Of a stretch of DNA of 64,000 nt, positions 46,470 through 57,053 are shown one piece after another (position 1 is the first letter of the stretch; each line of letters starts with the position of its first letter). The DNA is from Apilactobacillus zhangqiuensis (lineage in GTDB: Bacteria; Bacillota; Bacilli; Lactobacillales; Lactobacillaceae). The stretch is from positions 62,001 through 126,000 of the forward strand of contig NZ_BPLK01000003.1 in NCBI RefSeq assembly GCF_019656215.1, read 5' to 3'. The notes below the pieces were generated by a model that was not told the DNA's origin, did not search any database, and worked only from the letters and a program-made list of their open reading frames with translations. The position numbers and the translations under genes were made by a program.

Positions 46470-47300
46470 CTATACTAATACCTTGAATAGTACGTATAAA
46501 ACAACGTAAACTGCAAGAATTGCTAAACCTGCAACATGTAGTTTATCAAATTTGGAATTTTCATTACCTGAAACAATTGAATAAGTAAGTCCATTAAAAC
46601 TGTTAATCCAAGTAATAATTAATACGATAAAAATAAATCCAACAGCGTAAGCTCCTTGTACAAATAATGCAATTAATGATACAAGTAATAAAATGTTTGA
46701 AATATTTGTAAAAGCAGCTAATTTGTTCATGTATTGGAAGAAATCAACCTTTTTATTTTCGCTCTTTGAAATGATTTGCTTACCAATAAATCCAGCTAGT
46801 ACGAATGCTACAACCATAAGAAAAACTAGTAAGTCAACTTTTCCAGCAGTACTACTAATTGTGTTAAGAATATCAGTTTTTGAATAAGCATTACCCAATC
46901 GTTCTAATTGAACTATAATTGCACCATTAATGTAATTAGCAATTCCTTTAAAATCAGGGCTACTTGGATTGTTAGCAACATCATATAACTTACCAAAGAA
47001 AGTTACAGACATAAGAACTGAAATAACCGCACTAATGATAAATGAAACTAGACCAAAGTACTTGTTTTCAGCCTTAACAGCCTTTGATGGTGCTTTAATT
47101 GTGTCTAAGAACCAAGTAAAGTAACTGCTTGACATTTGCTTAGCCTTTTCAACATTTTCGTTTGTAGCAGCTTGAGCTTGTCCGTTGTTTGATGCAGTGT
47201 TTGCTTGTGCGTTTTGGGCAATTTGTGCACCACATTTTGGACAGAACTTAGCTCCTTCCTTTAATTGATTACCACATTTAGGGCAAAATTTTGTACTCAT
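46470..47300 (-). CDS. Zinc-ribbon multi-pass membrane protein
   Basis: 276 aa. N-terminal zinc ribbon (C6, C9, C20, C23), Gln/Ala/Asn-rich linker, then five to six membrane helices from about residue 90 to the end (Yip1-like layout; similar to DUF6574 proteins). It is the first gene of a two-gene operon with the TcaA-like protein, and both share the same kind of cytoplasmic zinc ribbon. The ribosome binding site GGAGG precedes the ATG. Function unknown; a pair acting together at the membrane is a fair guess. Confidence 0.72.
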   Translation of the reverse strand: MSTKFCPKCGNQLKEGAKFCPKCGAQIAQNAQANTASNNGQAQAATNENVEKAKQMSSSYFTWFLDTIKAPSKAVKAENKYFGLVSFIISAVISVLMSVTFFGKLYDVANNPSSPDFKGIANYINGAIIVQLERLGNAYSKTDILNTISSTAGKVDLLVFLMVVAFVLAGFIGKQIISKSENKKVDFFQYMNKLAAFTNISNILLLVSLIALFVQGAYAVGFIFIVLIITWINSFNGLTYSIVSGNENSKFDKLHVAGLAILAVYVVLYVLFKVLV

Positions 47301-47336
47301 AAAAAATACCTCCAGAAAATATGTAATTAAAATAAT

Positions 47337-47347
47337 ATTATACCAGC
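47337..47347 (-). promoter_or_regulatory. Extended -10 promoter for the zinc-ribbon operon
   Basis: Minus strand TGG-TATAAT, 37 bp before the first start codon; no clear -35. Confidence 0.5.
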
Positions 47348-47424
47348 ATTAATCATAACATACTTTGAGTTAATATTCTTATAATAATCTTATATTTAGA
47401 TAATTTGATAAATAAACAAATGTA

Positions 47425-47457
47425 CAAAAAAGAACTGTTATACTAAACAGTTCTTTT
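47425..47457 (-). terminator. Terminator after the RNA methyltransferase gene
   Basis: AAAAGAACTGTT / AACAGTTCTTTT hairpin; T-run on the minus strand. Confidence 0.88.
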
Positions 47458-47466
47458 CAAAATATA

Positions 47467-48810
47467 TTAATCTGCGTTGAAACGTAATCCCTTAGGGAAG
47501 AAATTTTTAATAGTACCATTTACTACTTTCCCAAATCCAACTGGTTGGTCTTTGCAAATTAGTTGATACCATCCCTTCTTAATATCCTTATCACAATTGA
47601 TAACATCCCCATGGACATATTGCTTCCAATCATCTTCGGAAATATCCAAACGATTAACTACTTCATCACTATGCAATGCTAATGCTAATGCATAACTTGG
47701 TTCGAAACGTTTCTTCTTAATTGTTCCTAAATGAAGTCCTGGACGCATTACCTTTAATCCTTTTAAGTCAGGAAGTGAATTATCAAAGGTATACAATTGA
47801 TCTCCGAACAGAATTAAATGCTTTGGATCAAATTTATTTAAATTACTGTCTTTGAATTCGTTCCATAGTTTCTTATCATCAATTGATAAGTTACTTTGTA
47901 AACGATGCTTAATTTTTTTAGCATTGCCTTCTTCATTACTAGATAGTTTAGAAACAAAGTGGCCCTCACCTTTGAAGTGATTAGGAAATAGTCTAACGGT
48001 ATTAGTTAATTCTTCATTACCATCTGCCCATTGTGGCTTACCACTAAGCATCCCTTCATACTTCTTAATTGGATCAATTGAAAAATCATATGTGTCTTTC
48101 ATCCATTCAACAATTTGTTCGTCTTCTTCTGGTGCAAACGTACATGTTGAATAAATAATCTTACCACCTGGTTTTAACATCTTAACCGCTTGTTCAATGA
48201 TTTCCTTTTGACGAGTGGCACATTGACTTGGATAATCTGCATTCCAATATTGGATAGCATCATTATTCTTTCTAAACATCCCTTCACCAGAACATGGTGC
48301 ATCGATTAGTATCTTATCGAAAAAACGTGGGAAATGTTTAGCTAAGTTATTTGGATTTTCATTTAGAATTAACGCATTTCTGATTCCAAATCTTTCGACA
48401 TTCTCTACTAGTACCTTAGCACGTTTATGATCAATCTCGTTAGTTACTAGTAATCCCTGATTATTCATATAACTGGCCACGTGAGTAGTCTTTCCACCTG
48501 GAGCAGCACATAAGTCTAATACATAGTCCCCTGGTTTAATATCAGCTACCTCACCTACATACATCGCACTTGGTTCCTGTGAATAAATCGCACCACTTTG
48601 ATGTTCAACACTCTTACCGTTTACATCACCATAGTATCCGTACTGACAGTATTCAATTGATTCATTATTTGGTTCTTCTGGCATGTGTTCCTTTAATGGA
48701 TTAATTCTAAATCCTGGATTGGTCTCTTTATCTAAACTGGCAAAGAATGACTCTGCATCATCCCCCAGTAATTTTTTATATTTAGTTTTAAAATCGTTTG
48801 GTAATTGCAC
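47467..48810 (-). CDS. RsmF/NOL1-NOP2-Sun family RNA (cytosine-C5) methyltransferase
   Basis: 447 aa. SAM motif I is VLDLCAAPGGKTTHVASYM, and the two catalytic cysteines lie in IDAPCSGEGMF and STCTFAPEEDEQIV. The C-terminal part (from about residue 290) is the extra RsmF/YebU-type domain with a PUA-like end. The family methylates cytosine in 16S rRNA; the precise base here is not decided by sequence. Single-gene unit with its own terminator. Confidence 0.92.
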   Translation of the reverse strand: MQLPNDFKTKYKKLLGDDAESFFASLDKETNPGFRINPLKEHMPEEPNNESIEYCQYGYYGDVNGKSVEHQSGAIYSQEPSAMYVGEVADIKPGDYVLDLCAAPGGKTTHVASYMNNQGLLVTNEIDHKRAKVLVENVERFGIRNALILNENPNNLAKHFPRFFDKILIDAPCSGEGMFRKNNDAIQYWNADYPSQCATRQKEIIEQAVKMLKPGGKIIYSTCTFAPEEDEQIVEWMKDTYDFSIDPIKKYEGMLSGKPQWADGNEELTNTVRLFPNHFKGEGHFVSKLSSNEEGNAKKIKHRLQSNLSIDDKKLWNEFKDSNLNKFDPKHLILFGDQLYTFDNSLPDLKGLKVMRPGLHLGTIKKKRFEPSYALALALHSDEVVNRLDISEDDWKQYVHGDVINCDKDIKKGWYQLICKDQPVGFGKVVNGTIKNFFPKGLRFNAD

Positions 48811-48896
48811 GAGATTACTCCTTTTGCATTGACTTACATTTTTGAATTGGTTAACATATTACTATTATATTTTTTTAAAAGAGGTGAAACAACTAC

Positions 48897-49703
48897 ATGG
48901 ATAAGAAACTTATCGCAATTGACCTTGATGGAACTACTCTAAATAGTGAGTCAAAGGTTTCACAAAAAACTATTAATACTTTAAATAAAGTAATTGATTT
49001 AGGTCATGTTGTCAATATTGTATCAGGCCGTCCACCACGTTTGATTACAGACATCTATAACCAAATTGGTTTAGACAATCCATTAATCAGTTTTAATGGT
49101 AGTCTTGGATACAATCCATTAACCGAATGGAACAAGGCATATGAATATAACATTAATCGCGATATTGTGTTTGATGTCTTAAAACAAGACAAAGAACTAG
49201 GGATTAATCTAATGGCCGTTGAAGGTAAAGAACTATTCTTGGCTAACCGTGAAGCAAATGATGAAGTTGGCTTCTTCCCAACTAGTCTTGAACCTTCTGA
49301 ATTCATTACTAAAGAAAACTTAAAAGAAAACCCAATTTGCTTAACCTTACAAATTCAACACAATAAGATGGATAAATTCATTAACTATGTAGATCGTAAC
49401 TATGGTGACACATTAGAAATCTCACCATGGGGAGGTCCTGACTCAATCGTTGAATTAGCATCTAAGGATATTAGTAAGGAAACTGGTCTAGAGGTCCTAT
49501 CTGACTACTACAATATTGACCAATCTAATATCATTGCTTTTGGTGATGAATTTAATGATGAAACCATGTTAAAGTATGCTGGCTTGGGTGTCGCTATGAA
49601 GAATGGTCAACCTAAGATTAAAGAACTAGCCGATGATGTTACTAAATACGATAACGATAATGACGGTTTAGCTCGCTACCTAGATAACTACTTTGAACTA
49701 TAA
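48897..49703 (+). CDS. Cof-type HAD-IIB phosphatase
   Basis: 268 aa. HAD motifs: IAIDLDGTTLNS (nucleophile D8), SGRPPRL (motif II), the Lys in KDISKETGLEVL (motif III) and FGDEFNDETML (motif IV). The C2B cap lies at about residues 85-185. Members dephosphorylate sugar phosphates, FMN or similar small molecules; the substrate is unknown. The ribosome binding site AGAGGTG precedes the ATG. It stands alone and ends at a bidirectional terminator. Confidence 0.92.
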   Translation: MDKKLIAIDLDGTTLNSESKVSQKTINTLNKVIDLGHVVNIVSGRPPRLITDIYNQIGLDNPLISFNGSLGYNPLTEWNKAYEYNINRDIVFDVLKQDKELGINLMAVEGKELFLANREANDEVGFFPTSLEPSEFITKENLKENPICLTLQIQHNKMDKFINYVDRNYGDTLEISPWGGPDSIVELASKDISKETGLEVLSDYYNIDQSNIIAFGDEFNDETMLKYAGLGVAMKNGQPKIKELADDVTKYDNDNDGLARYLDNYFEL

Positions 49704-49733
49704 AAAGACTTGAGATAATCTCAAGTCTTTTTT
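49702..49733. terminator. Bidirectional terminator
   Basis: AAAAAGACTTGAGAT pairs with ATCTCAAGTCTTTTT; shared by the HAD gene and convergent glpK. Confidence 0.92.
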
Positions 49734-49740
49734 ATTTTGC

Positions 49741-51255
<1,515 letters not shown>

Positions 51256-51262
51256 TCAGTTG

Positions 51263-51451
51263 TTATTTTTCGTCGCTCTTTAGTTTACCTGCAACACTGT
51301 AGTTACTCTTCTTCATTTCGTTTAAAACGATGTGAACGTGTTCTGCTGGAGCACCGGTGTTCTTTACAATTGCACTGGTAACATCTGCAACTAATCCTTT
51401 TAATTGTTCTTCGTTTCTTCCTTCGATTAAATCAATATGTACTAATGGCAT
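51263..51451 (-). CDS. 4-oxalocrotonate tautomerase family protein
   Basis: 62 aa. The mature protein would begin with the catalytic N-terminal proline (PLVHIDLIEGRNEEQLK), and the rest (NTGAPAEHVHIVLNEM) fits the small tautomerase family. The ATG at 51451 is chosen over the ATG two codons upstream because it gives Met-Pro and has AGGAG at seven bases. The real substrate in lactobacilli is not known. Confidence 0.9.
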   Translation of the reverse strand: MPLVHIDLIEGRNEEQLKGLVADVTSAIVKNTGAPAEHVHIVLNEMKKSNYSVAGKLKSDEK

Positions 51452-51568
51452 AATCATTCTCCTAACCTATAATTTTAATCTGATTATACTTTAGATACTT
51501 ATATATTTCAATTTTTTAAAAGTTTAATGTACAATTATAGAAATGAAACTAACGAAGGAGGGGTTAGC

Positions 51569-52999
51569 ATGCCAAAGTTTCCAGAATACGATGCATGTAC
51601 TAGTATTTTAGTCGGTAAAAAAGCTTCTGTTGATGGTTCTACCATGATTGGTCGTAACGAAGATTGCAAAGCAACCTGGCCAAAACATTTTGTGGTTCAT
51701 CCTCATAAGGAGTACAAGGAAAAACCTGTCTTTAAAGCGCAAGAAAATGCTTTTACCATGGAATTACCTACTGTTAGGGGTAAATACACTGCTACTCCAG
51801 AATGGACCAATAAAGAGGGATTATTTGAAGAAGAAGGCATCAATGAATACGGTGTTGCGATGAGTGCTACTGAAAGTGCTTATTCAAATAGTTATGTATT
51901 GGGATTTGATCCATTAGTTGAAGATGGTATCAGTGAAGCCTCTATCGTTACTGTTGTTCTACCATACGTTAAAACTGCCCGTGATGGCGTTAAACGCCTT
52001 GGTGATATTGTTTCCAATTACGGTTCCAGTGAAAGTAACGGAATTCTATTCTCAGATCAAGACGAAGTGTGGTACTTCGAAATTGGTTCCGGTCATCATT
52101 GGGTAGCAATGCGTATTCCAGATGATTGCTATGCGGTCGTATCAAACCGCCTAGCTATTCAAAATATTGATTTTGACGACCCAGGTAACTTTATGTGGTC
52201 GGATGACATCATTGAGTTTGTTAGGAAAAACCATTTAAACAACTCCAATAATGGTAGTTTTAACTTCAGAGAAATCTTCGGAACTAGAAACGAATCAGAC
52301 CTATACTACAACAATCCACGTGTTTGGTATGGCCAACGCATGTTCAATCCGGAAATTAAACAAGATCCAGAATCATATGATCTACCTTTTGTTAGAAAAC
52401 CAAGTCGATTAATTTCAGTCCAAGATGCAAAGGACTTCCTTGCATCTCACTATCAAGGAACTCAATTTGACCCAGTTGGTAAAGGTAGTCACGAAGATAA
52501 GACCAGATATCGTCCAATTAGTTTGGCAAAAGCACAAGAATCACACGTTCTACAAATTAGACCAAACTTACCAATTGAAGTTGGTGGTATTCACTGGTTA
52601 TCAATGGGTGTTGCAGCCCAAAGCATATTTGTCCCATTCTTTGCCGGAATCAAAGATACTCCACTAGAATACAAGATTGGTAAGTTAACCTACGAACCAA
52701 AATCGGCATACTGGATTTTCAAACTTGCTGGAGTGTTATTGGATCCACATTACAATACCTTCATTGACGTTGTCGGTGATGTTCAAGAAAAACTAAACAT
52801 CTATTTCCAACAAAAAATTAATGAAGCTGATATTAAGGCAAGCAATTTAGCACCTCAAGAAGTTGCTGATTTTGTTACCAAGATTAGTAATGAATGTGCT
52901 GAATATGCAATGGATAGCTATAGACACTTATCATACGAATTAATCTCAAAATTAACCAATTTTTCAAAGTTAAACTATAATACAGACGAAAACCTATAA
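51569..52999 (+). CDS. pepD: C69-family dipeptidase (PepD type)
   Basis: 476 aa Ntn hydrolase. The nucleophile cysteine is C10 in the DACTSILVGKKASVDGSTMIGRNED block, which is the signature of lactobacillar PepD dipeptidases. Further conserved parts are NEYGVAMSATES and EVWYFEIGSGHHWVAMRIPDDCYAVVSNR. It splits dipeptides taken up from the medium. The ATG at 51569 follows AAGGAGGGG; the frame is open upstream to 51527 but lacks a second site. Single-gene unit. Confidence 0.93.
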   Translation: MPKFPEYDACTSILVGKKASVDGSTMIGRNEDCKATWPKHFVVHPHKEYKEKPVFKAQENAFTMELPTVRGKYTATPEWTNKEGLFEEEGINEYGVAMSATESAYSNSYVLGFDPLVEDGISEASIVTVVLPYVKTARDGVKRLGDIVSNYGSSESNGILFSDQDEVWYFEIGSGHHWVAMRIPDDCYAVVSNRLAIQNIDFDDPGNFMWSDDIIEFVRKNHLNNSNNGSFNFREIFGTRNESDLYYNNPRVWYGQRMFNPEIKQDPESYDLPFVRKPSRLISVQDAKDFLASHYQGTQFDPVGKGSHEDKTRYRPISLAKAQESHVLQIRPNLPIEVGGIHWLSMGVAAQSIFVPFFAGIKDTPLEYKIGKLTYEPKSAYWIFKLAGVLLDPHYNTFIDVVGDVQEKLNIYFQQKINEADIKASNLAPQEVADFVTKISNECAEYAMDSYRHLSYELISKLTNFSKLNYNTDENL

Positions 53000-53001
53000 T
53001 T

Positions 53002-53030
53002 AAAAAGATGGCCTAATCGCCATCTTTTTT
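53002..53030 (+). terminator. Terminator after pepD
   Basis: AAAAAGATGGC / GCCATCTTTTT stem with a 6-nt loop and a following T-run. Confidence 0.9.
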
Positions 53031-53033
53031 TGT

Positions 53034-53066
53034 ACAAAAAAAGAGCAACGCATAAGCGTTACTCTT
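53034..53066 (-). terminator. Terminator after rplS
   Basis: AAGAG-AACGC / GCGTT-CTCTT hairpin; the A-run at 53034-53042 is the U-tract for the minus-strand transcript. Confidence 0.82.
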
Positions 53067-53088
53067 CATTTTAGATACAAATTTTATC

Positions 53089-53445
53089 TTAACGACGAAG
53101 TGCTTCTTTAATACGAGCAGCCTTACCATGACGTTCGCGTAAGTAGTATAGCTTAGCACGACGTACGGCACCACGACGAGTTACTTCTAACTTAGCAACA
53201 CGTGGTGAGTGTAGTGGGAAGATACGTTCAACACCTACACCTGAAGTAATCTTACGAACAGTGTAAGTAGCTTGGATACCTGTACCGTGGCGTTTGATAA
53301 CAACACCTTCGAATACTTGGATACGTTCGTTGCTACCTTCAACAACCTTAACAGATACCTTAACAGTATCTCCGGCTCTAAATTCTGGAACATCACTCTT
53401 TAGTTGTTCCGCGTTAATCTTTGAGATTAATTCGTTTTGACGCAT
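53089..53445 (-). CDS. rplS: 50S ribosomal protein L19
   Basis: 118 aa. The start [30 protein letters not shown] and the [21 protein letters not shown] block are those of L19, which sits at the 30S-50S interface. ATG at 53445 has GGAGG nine bases before it; the frame is open further upstream but there the RNA forms the leader structure. It follows trmD, separated by a 126-nt gap that holds an L19 leader candidate. Confidence 0.97.
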   Translation of the reverse strand: MRQNELISKINAEQLKSDVPEFRAGDTVKVSVKVVEGSNERIQVFEGVVIKRHGTGIQATYTVRKITSGVGVERIFPLHSPRVAKLEVTRRGAVRRAKLYYLRERHGKAARIKEALRR

Positions 53446-53505
53446 AATATAACATCCTCCAACTAGCATTCTTGTCTTTACTTGTTGCAACAGCGGAATA
53501 CCGTT
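53446..53505 (-). promoter_or_regulatory. Candidate L19 leader (ribosomal protein autoregulatory RNA)
   Basis: In the rplS 5' leader on the minus strand, GTATTC (53496-53501) pairs with GAATGC (53465-53470), enclosing the self-complementary TGTTGCAACA. The L19 leader is a known Firmicute element at this position. Assignment is from location and fold. Confidence 0.5.
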
Positions 53506-53571
53506 TTTATTTAACTATAAAAATAGTCAATTAGAATACTAACATAACCACAATTACTTGTAAAGATTATT

Positions 53572-54318
53572 TTATTCTTCTTCTATTTTTACTTCTGCTA
53601 ATAATTTCTTTTGTAAATCGGTTAATTGACTGTAATCAATTAAGTCTGGGCGTCTAAGATATGTCTTTCTTAGCGCCTCTTTTTCTCGCCATTCTTCAAT
53701 CTTTTGGTGGTTACCACTAGTCAACACATCAGGAACTGTCATACCTCTAAAATCTGCCGGTCTAGTGTATTGAGGATACTCTAATAATCCACTTGAGAAG
53801 GAATCACCTGGTGCGGATTCATCATTACCTAAGACATCTGATAATAATCTAGCTGTCGCATCAATCATCACCATTGCTGGTAACTCTCCTCCGGTTAAGA
53901 CGAAGTCACCCAATGAATATTCATCGGTAACTAAGGTCTTAATTCTTTCATCATATCCCTCATAATGACCACAAATGAATGTTAAATGGTCTTCTTTAGA
54001 TAACTTTTCAGCCTCTTTTTGATCAAACTTCTTTCCCGCTGGATCCAATAATATTACGCGGCCCTTAGAAATACCTTCTTTGGCAGCTTCTTCTTGAGTG
54101 TGAGCCAAAGCATCAAAAATGGGTTGAGCTTGTAGTAACATTCCTGCACCACCACCAAATGGGTAGTCATCAACGTTACCATGCTTGTTAGTAGAAAAGT
54201 CCCTAAAGTTTGTAATATTAATATCTAGTAACCCCTTATCCTTTGCTTTTCCAAGGATGGAATCGCCCAATGGTCCATCAAACATGTCTGGAAACAAGCT
54301 TAAGATATCAATCTTCAT
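53572..54318 (-). CDS. trmD: tRNA (guanine-37-N1)-methyltransferase
   Basis: 248 aa SPOUT-fold enzyme that makes m1G37 and prevents frameshifting. Motifs: [13 protein letters not shown] start, [29 protein letters not shown] and [15 protein letters not shown] in the knot, and the C-terminal YTRPADFRG and RPDLI. The ATG at 54318 has AGGGGG upstream and overlaps the 3' end of rimM by 11 bp. Same transcript as rimM. Confidence 0.97.
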   Translation of the reverse strand: MKIDILSLFPDMFDGPLGDSILGKAKDKGLLDINITNFRDFSTNKHGNVDDYPFGGGAGMLLQAQPIFDALAHTQEEAAKEGISKGRVILLDPAGKKFDQKEAEKLSKEDHLTFICGHYEGYDERIKTLVTDEYSLGDFVLTGGELPAMVMIDATARLLSDVLGNDESAPGDSFSSGLLEYPQYTRPADFRGMTVPDVLTSGNHQKIEEWREKEALRKTYLRRPDLIDYSQLTDLQKKLLAEVKIEEE

Positions 54319-54832
54319 CGTCGAGCCCCCTAGGAACATCCACAGTAATTACTTCATCATCCAAATTAACGTCTAAGATAACTGAATCAATCTTAGGCAA
54401 TAATAAATCGGACTTATTATCACGTGAGACAACCCAAACATCATTGGCACCTGGTGAAAGAATTTCCTTAACTGAACCAATCTTTTGACCGTCAGTATCT
54501 TTAACATCTAGACCAATGATTTGGTGATAATAGTATTCGCCAGGTTGTAAGTCATCACTATCAAGTTGATCTTCAGCAATCTTTAATTCTGAAGGTTTTA
54601 AGTATTCAACATCATTGATAGTTGGCTTGTCTTTAAAGTGTAGCAAAATAAAGTTCTTATGAGTTCTAACACCATCGATCACTAACTTTTCGCTCTTAGT
54701 ATCATTTAAAAACGCATAAACTTCATTACCAACTTTAAAACGTTTTTCAGGGAAATCGGTAATAGACATTACACGAACTTCACCACGAAGTCCCTGAGTA
54801 TTTACAATCTTTCCAATATTATAAAAGTTCAT
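54308..54832 (-). CDS. rimM: Ribosome maturation factor RimM
   Basis: 174 aa. The N-terminal RimM beta-barrel starts [18 protein letters not shown], and the C-terminal PRC-barrel has [21 protein letters not shown] followed by GANDVWVV and the [12 protein letters not shown] end. It helps mature the 30S head with S19. It overlaps trmD by 11 bp and lies downstream of a terminator that follows khpA. Confidence 0.96.
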   Translation of the reverse strand: MNFYNIGKIVNTQGLRGEVRVMSITDFPEKRFKVGNEVYAFLNDTKSEKLVIDGVRTHKNFILLHFKDKPTINDVEYLKPSELKIAEDQLDSDDLQPGEYYYHQIIGLDVKDTDGQKIGSVKEILSPGANDVWVVSRDNKSDLLLPKIDSVILDVNLDDEVITVDVPRGLDDED

Positions 54833-54854
54833 TATTCATTTCCCCTTTTATGTT

Positions 54855-54899
54855 AAAAAACTCTTAAACAAAACACCAAGGTTTCATTTAAGAGTTTTT
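54855..54899 (-). terminator. Terminator after khpA
   Basis: Minus strand AAAACTCTTAAA / TTTAAGAGTTTT stem with an 18-nt loop that holds a small ACC-AA-GGT pairing, then T-run. It separates rpsP-khpA from rimM-trmD, which are one operon in many Firmicutes. Confidence 0.8.
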
Positions 54900-55145
54900 A
54901 TTCTTACTATCATCAATAATCAGTCTTACGCGCTTATCACCTGAAACACGAGCACTATAAACAATCGTACGAATTGTTTGCGCTACATGACCCTTTTTAC
55001 CAATAATTCTACCAACATCGGCAGGATTGGTAACAAGATGATATTCATAGAAACGATCCGATTCACTATGATCGATAGCAACATCCTCTGGGTATTCCAC
55101 CAGTGGTTTTACGATTTTTTTAATCAGCTCATCAAAATTAGTCAT
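54888..55145 (-). CDS. khpA: KH-domain RNA-binding protein KhpA
   Basis: 85 aa, a single KH domain with the GxxG loop as IIGKKGHVAQTIRTIV. KhpA pairs with KhpB/EloR to control cell elongation and binds many RNAs. It lies 13 bp after rpsP, as ylqC does in B. subtilis. Confidence 0.94.
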   Translation of the reverse strand: MTNFDELIKKIVKPLVEYPEDVAIDHSESDRFYEYHLVTNPADVGRIIGKKGHVAQTIRTIVYSARVSGDKRVRLIIDDSKNKNS

Positions 55146-55158
55146 AACTCGATATCAC

Positions 55159-55434
55159 TTATTTCTTAGAGTATTTAGCTTCATGATATTTCTTCATGAT
55201 ACCAGCATCAGATAGTAAGTTACGTACAGTATCTGAAGGTTGTGCACCCTTGTTTAACCATTCGAAGATATCTTCTTCTTCTAGTTTAACAGTACTTGGT
55301 TGAGTTAATGGGTTGTAAGTACCAACAGTTTGGATGAAACGACCATCACGAGGGCTACGTGAATCAGCAACTACAACACGGTAGAAAGGACGCTTCTTTG
55401 AACCCATTCTCTTCAAACGAATTTTAACAGACAT
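55159..55434 (-). CDS. rpsP: 30S ribosomal protein S16
   Basis: 91 aa. [33 protein letters not shown] is the S16 signature. GGAGGTG precedes the ATG. A good sigma-A promoter lies 37-65 bp upstream, so rpsP does not depend on the genes before it. Confidence 0.97.
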   Translation of the reverse strand: MSVKIRLKRMGSKKRPFYRVVVADSRSPRDGRFIQTVGTYNPLTQPSTVKLEEEDIFEWLNKGAQPSDTVRNLLSDAGIMKKYHEAKYSKK

Positions 55435-55470
55435 TAATAAACACCTCCTGTATTTCTTTTAACGATATTA

Positions 55471-55499
55471 AATATAACAGTTATTTTAATGCTTGTAAA
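55471..55499 (-). promoter_or_regulatory. Promoter of rpsP-khpA
   Basis: Minus strand: -35 TTTACA (55494-55499), 17-nt spacer, -10 TATATT (55471-55476). Preceded by a GTAAAG / CTTTAC hairpin that may end the upstream cassette. Confidence 0.65.
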
Positions 55500-55526
55500 G
55501 GTTTTTTTCTTTACACCATGATTTTT

Positions 55527-55814
55527 TTATTGAAAATCAGTTAAAAGCGCACTTTTTGCCAGTTGATCCATGTATTTTTCATTGTTAATGACAAAATTGT
55601 GGACACTTTGATAGTCAGAAAAATTAATTTTCACGTTTTTAAAAATCTGATTTTCAGCTAATTCTTTGGCTAAATTAACATCATTAACTGACATTTTTGC
55701 CACAAACGGCGAATCTTCATAAATCTCATCCCAAGAATTAGATAGTAGTGCCTTTGCTCTTTTGATATTAACGTTATTATTAATTGCCATTCTTAAGACA
55801 TCTGGTTTTAACAT
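55527..55814 (-). CDS. Small protein of unknown function in the MoxR-VWA cassette
   Basis: 95 aa, mostly helical, slightly acidic, no membrane segment. It starts MLKPDVLRMAINNNVNIKRAKALL and has AGGGTG at eight bases. It begins 4 bp after the VWA gene stop, so the two are coupled. I do not recognise the family; its role is probably tied to the AAA ATPase and VWA protein. Confidence 0.6.
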   Translation of the reverse strand: MLKPDVLRMAINNNVNIKRAKALLSNSWDEIYEDSPFVAKMSVNDVNLAKELAENQIFKNVKINFSDYQSVHNFVINNEKYMDQLAKSALLTDFQ

Positions 55815-55818
55815 TTTA

Positions 55819-57048
55819 TCACACCCTAATCTGGTCTAAATATAAGACGTTATCTTGTTCATTCATTATCGATAGTTTATTGGCATAATCTAGTAAGATC
55901 CATGTCATTTTAAAGTTAAGTTGGTTTAAATACTCTTCACCTTTACCATCAGTGAAAACAATGCATCCCTGCTTGATTAATTTGTGTTCATGCACATAGT
56001 CAACAATGCTTTGATACTTGGTACCCCCCTGCAATAAACGCTTCTTAAATCCATGATTATATTCAATTGCATGCACCTTTGCATCAAATACAAAGCAATT
56101 TACTTCAATATTTCGCATCGACTGAATTGAATCAACTACATTGACCATCTTTGCATACTGATCATCACTGATTGAACCTGAGCTATCAATAAAAATATTA
56201 ATATAGTCGCTGTGATTTCTTATCCTGCCAGCAATATCCATTCGATAAGGTTGTCTTCGGTTAAAGCGGTTATAAGTTCTAGATGGTCGGTTACTTTTAC
56301 TTTTCGCGATAGATTTAATTATTTTGCCTAGGTTTACCTTAGGCGTCACAGTCGACTTAATTTGTTTATCAACTGGCATTGACAGTTCACCACGATAATG
56401 ACTATAAGCATCCCTTAGTAACTTATCAATTGTTTCTTTTCTTTGGTTAAAGTCTTGATCACTGATATTACTATCATCGTCAAAGTATCGATGATCATCG
56501 ACAATTCGTAAATTATCTTTATTAAGTTTGCCGACACCATCTTGTTTGTCTTCCCTAAAGATTTCATATAGCTGTTTAGCATACTGACTAGAATCCAAAT
56601 TTGGTCTCATATCGAGATTATATTGATAGTTAATTTTATCTAGTGTCCATCCATTGTCGTAAATATCTGAAACGTATTGATTAACGGCAACATCAGCAGC
56701 CACGTCATTTAGTTGATTGTGATTGGTGTATCTAAGGGGATGCAACCACACGATATGCATCGCTAAATGCTCCAAGATTGCAATTAAATCATTATCACTG
56801 GAGACATCATCCTTTAAATGTGCAGGATTAAATACTAATTCCAATTGATTATCAAACCACTTCAATGCAAGAAATGACTTTATCGTATCATCTGATTGTC
56901 GGTTCAAATTAAGCAAAATTTCGCCGTATAAGCTCTTGTTACGAATTAATGATAAAATCCCTTTGGCAATTATACCGTCAATTGATTGAGGACTATTTTG
57001 GCGATTATCCGCATTGATTAGTTCGTAAATATCACTATTAAGTGTCAT
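55819..57048 (-). CDS. VWA-like protein (DUF2201 type) of a MoxR-VWA pair
   Basis: 409 aa. The C-terminal half is a von Willebrand A domain with the MIDAS motif DSSGS (in NIFIDSSGSISDDQ) and the late FTDGKGEE. The N-terminal half has HLAMHIVWLHPLR, which resembles a metallopeptidase-like helix (H-x-x-x-H with a further H). The ATG at 57048 follows AGGTGA; a GTG at 57057 overlaps the MoxR stop. With MoxR it should form a chaperone-like unit that remodels a target through the MIDAS site. The target is unknown. Confidence 0.8.
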   Translation of the reverse strand: MTLNSDIYELINADNRQNSPQSIDGIIAKGILSLIRNKSLYGEILLNLNRQSDDTIKSFLALKWFDNQLELVFNPAHLKDDVSSDNDLIAILEHLAMHIVWLHPLRYTNHNQLNDVAADVAVNQYVSDIYDNGWTLDKINYQYNLDMRPNLDSSQYAKQLYEIFREDKQDGVGKLNKDNLRIVDDHRYFDDDSNISDQDFNQRKETIDKLLRDAYSHYRGELSMPVDKQIKSTVTPKVNLGKIIKSIAKSKSNRPSRTYNRFNRRQPYRMDIAGRIRNHSDYINIFIDSSGSISDDQYAKMVNVVDSIQSMRNIEVNCFVFDAKVHAIEYNHGFKKRLLQGGTKYQSIVDYVHEHKLIKQGCIVFTDGKGEEYLNQLNFKMTWILLDYANKLSIMNEQDNVLYLDQIRV

Positions 57049-57053
57049 ATTAA

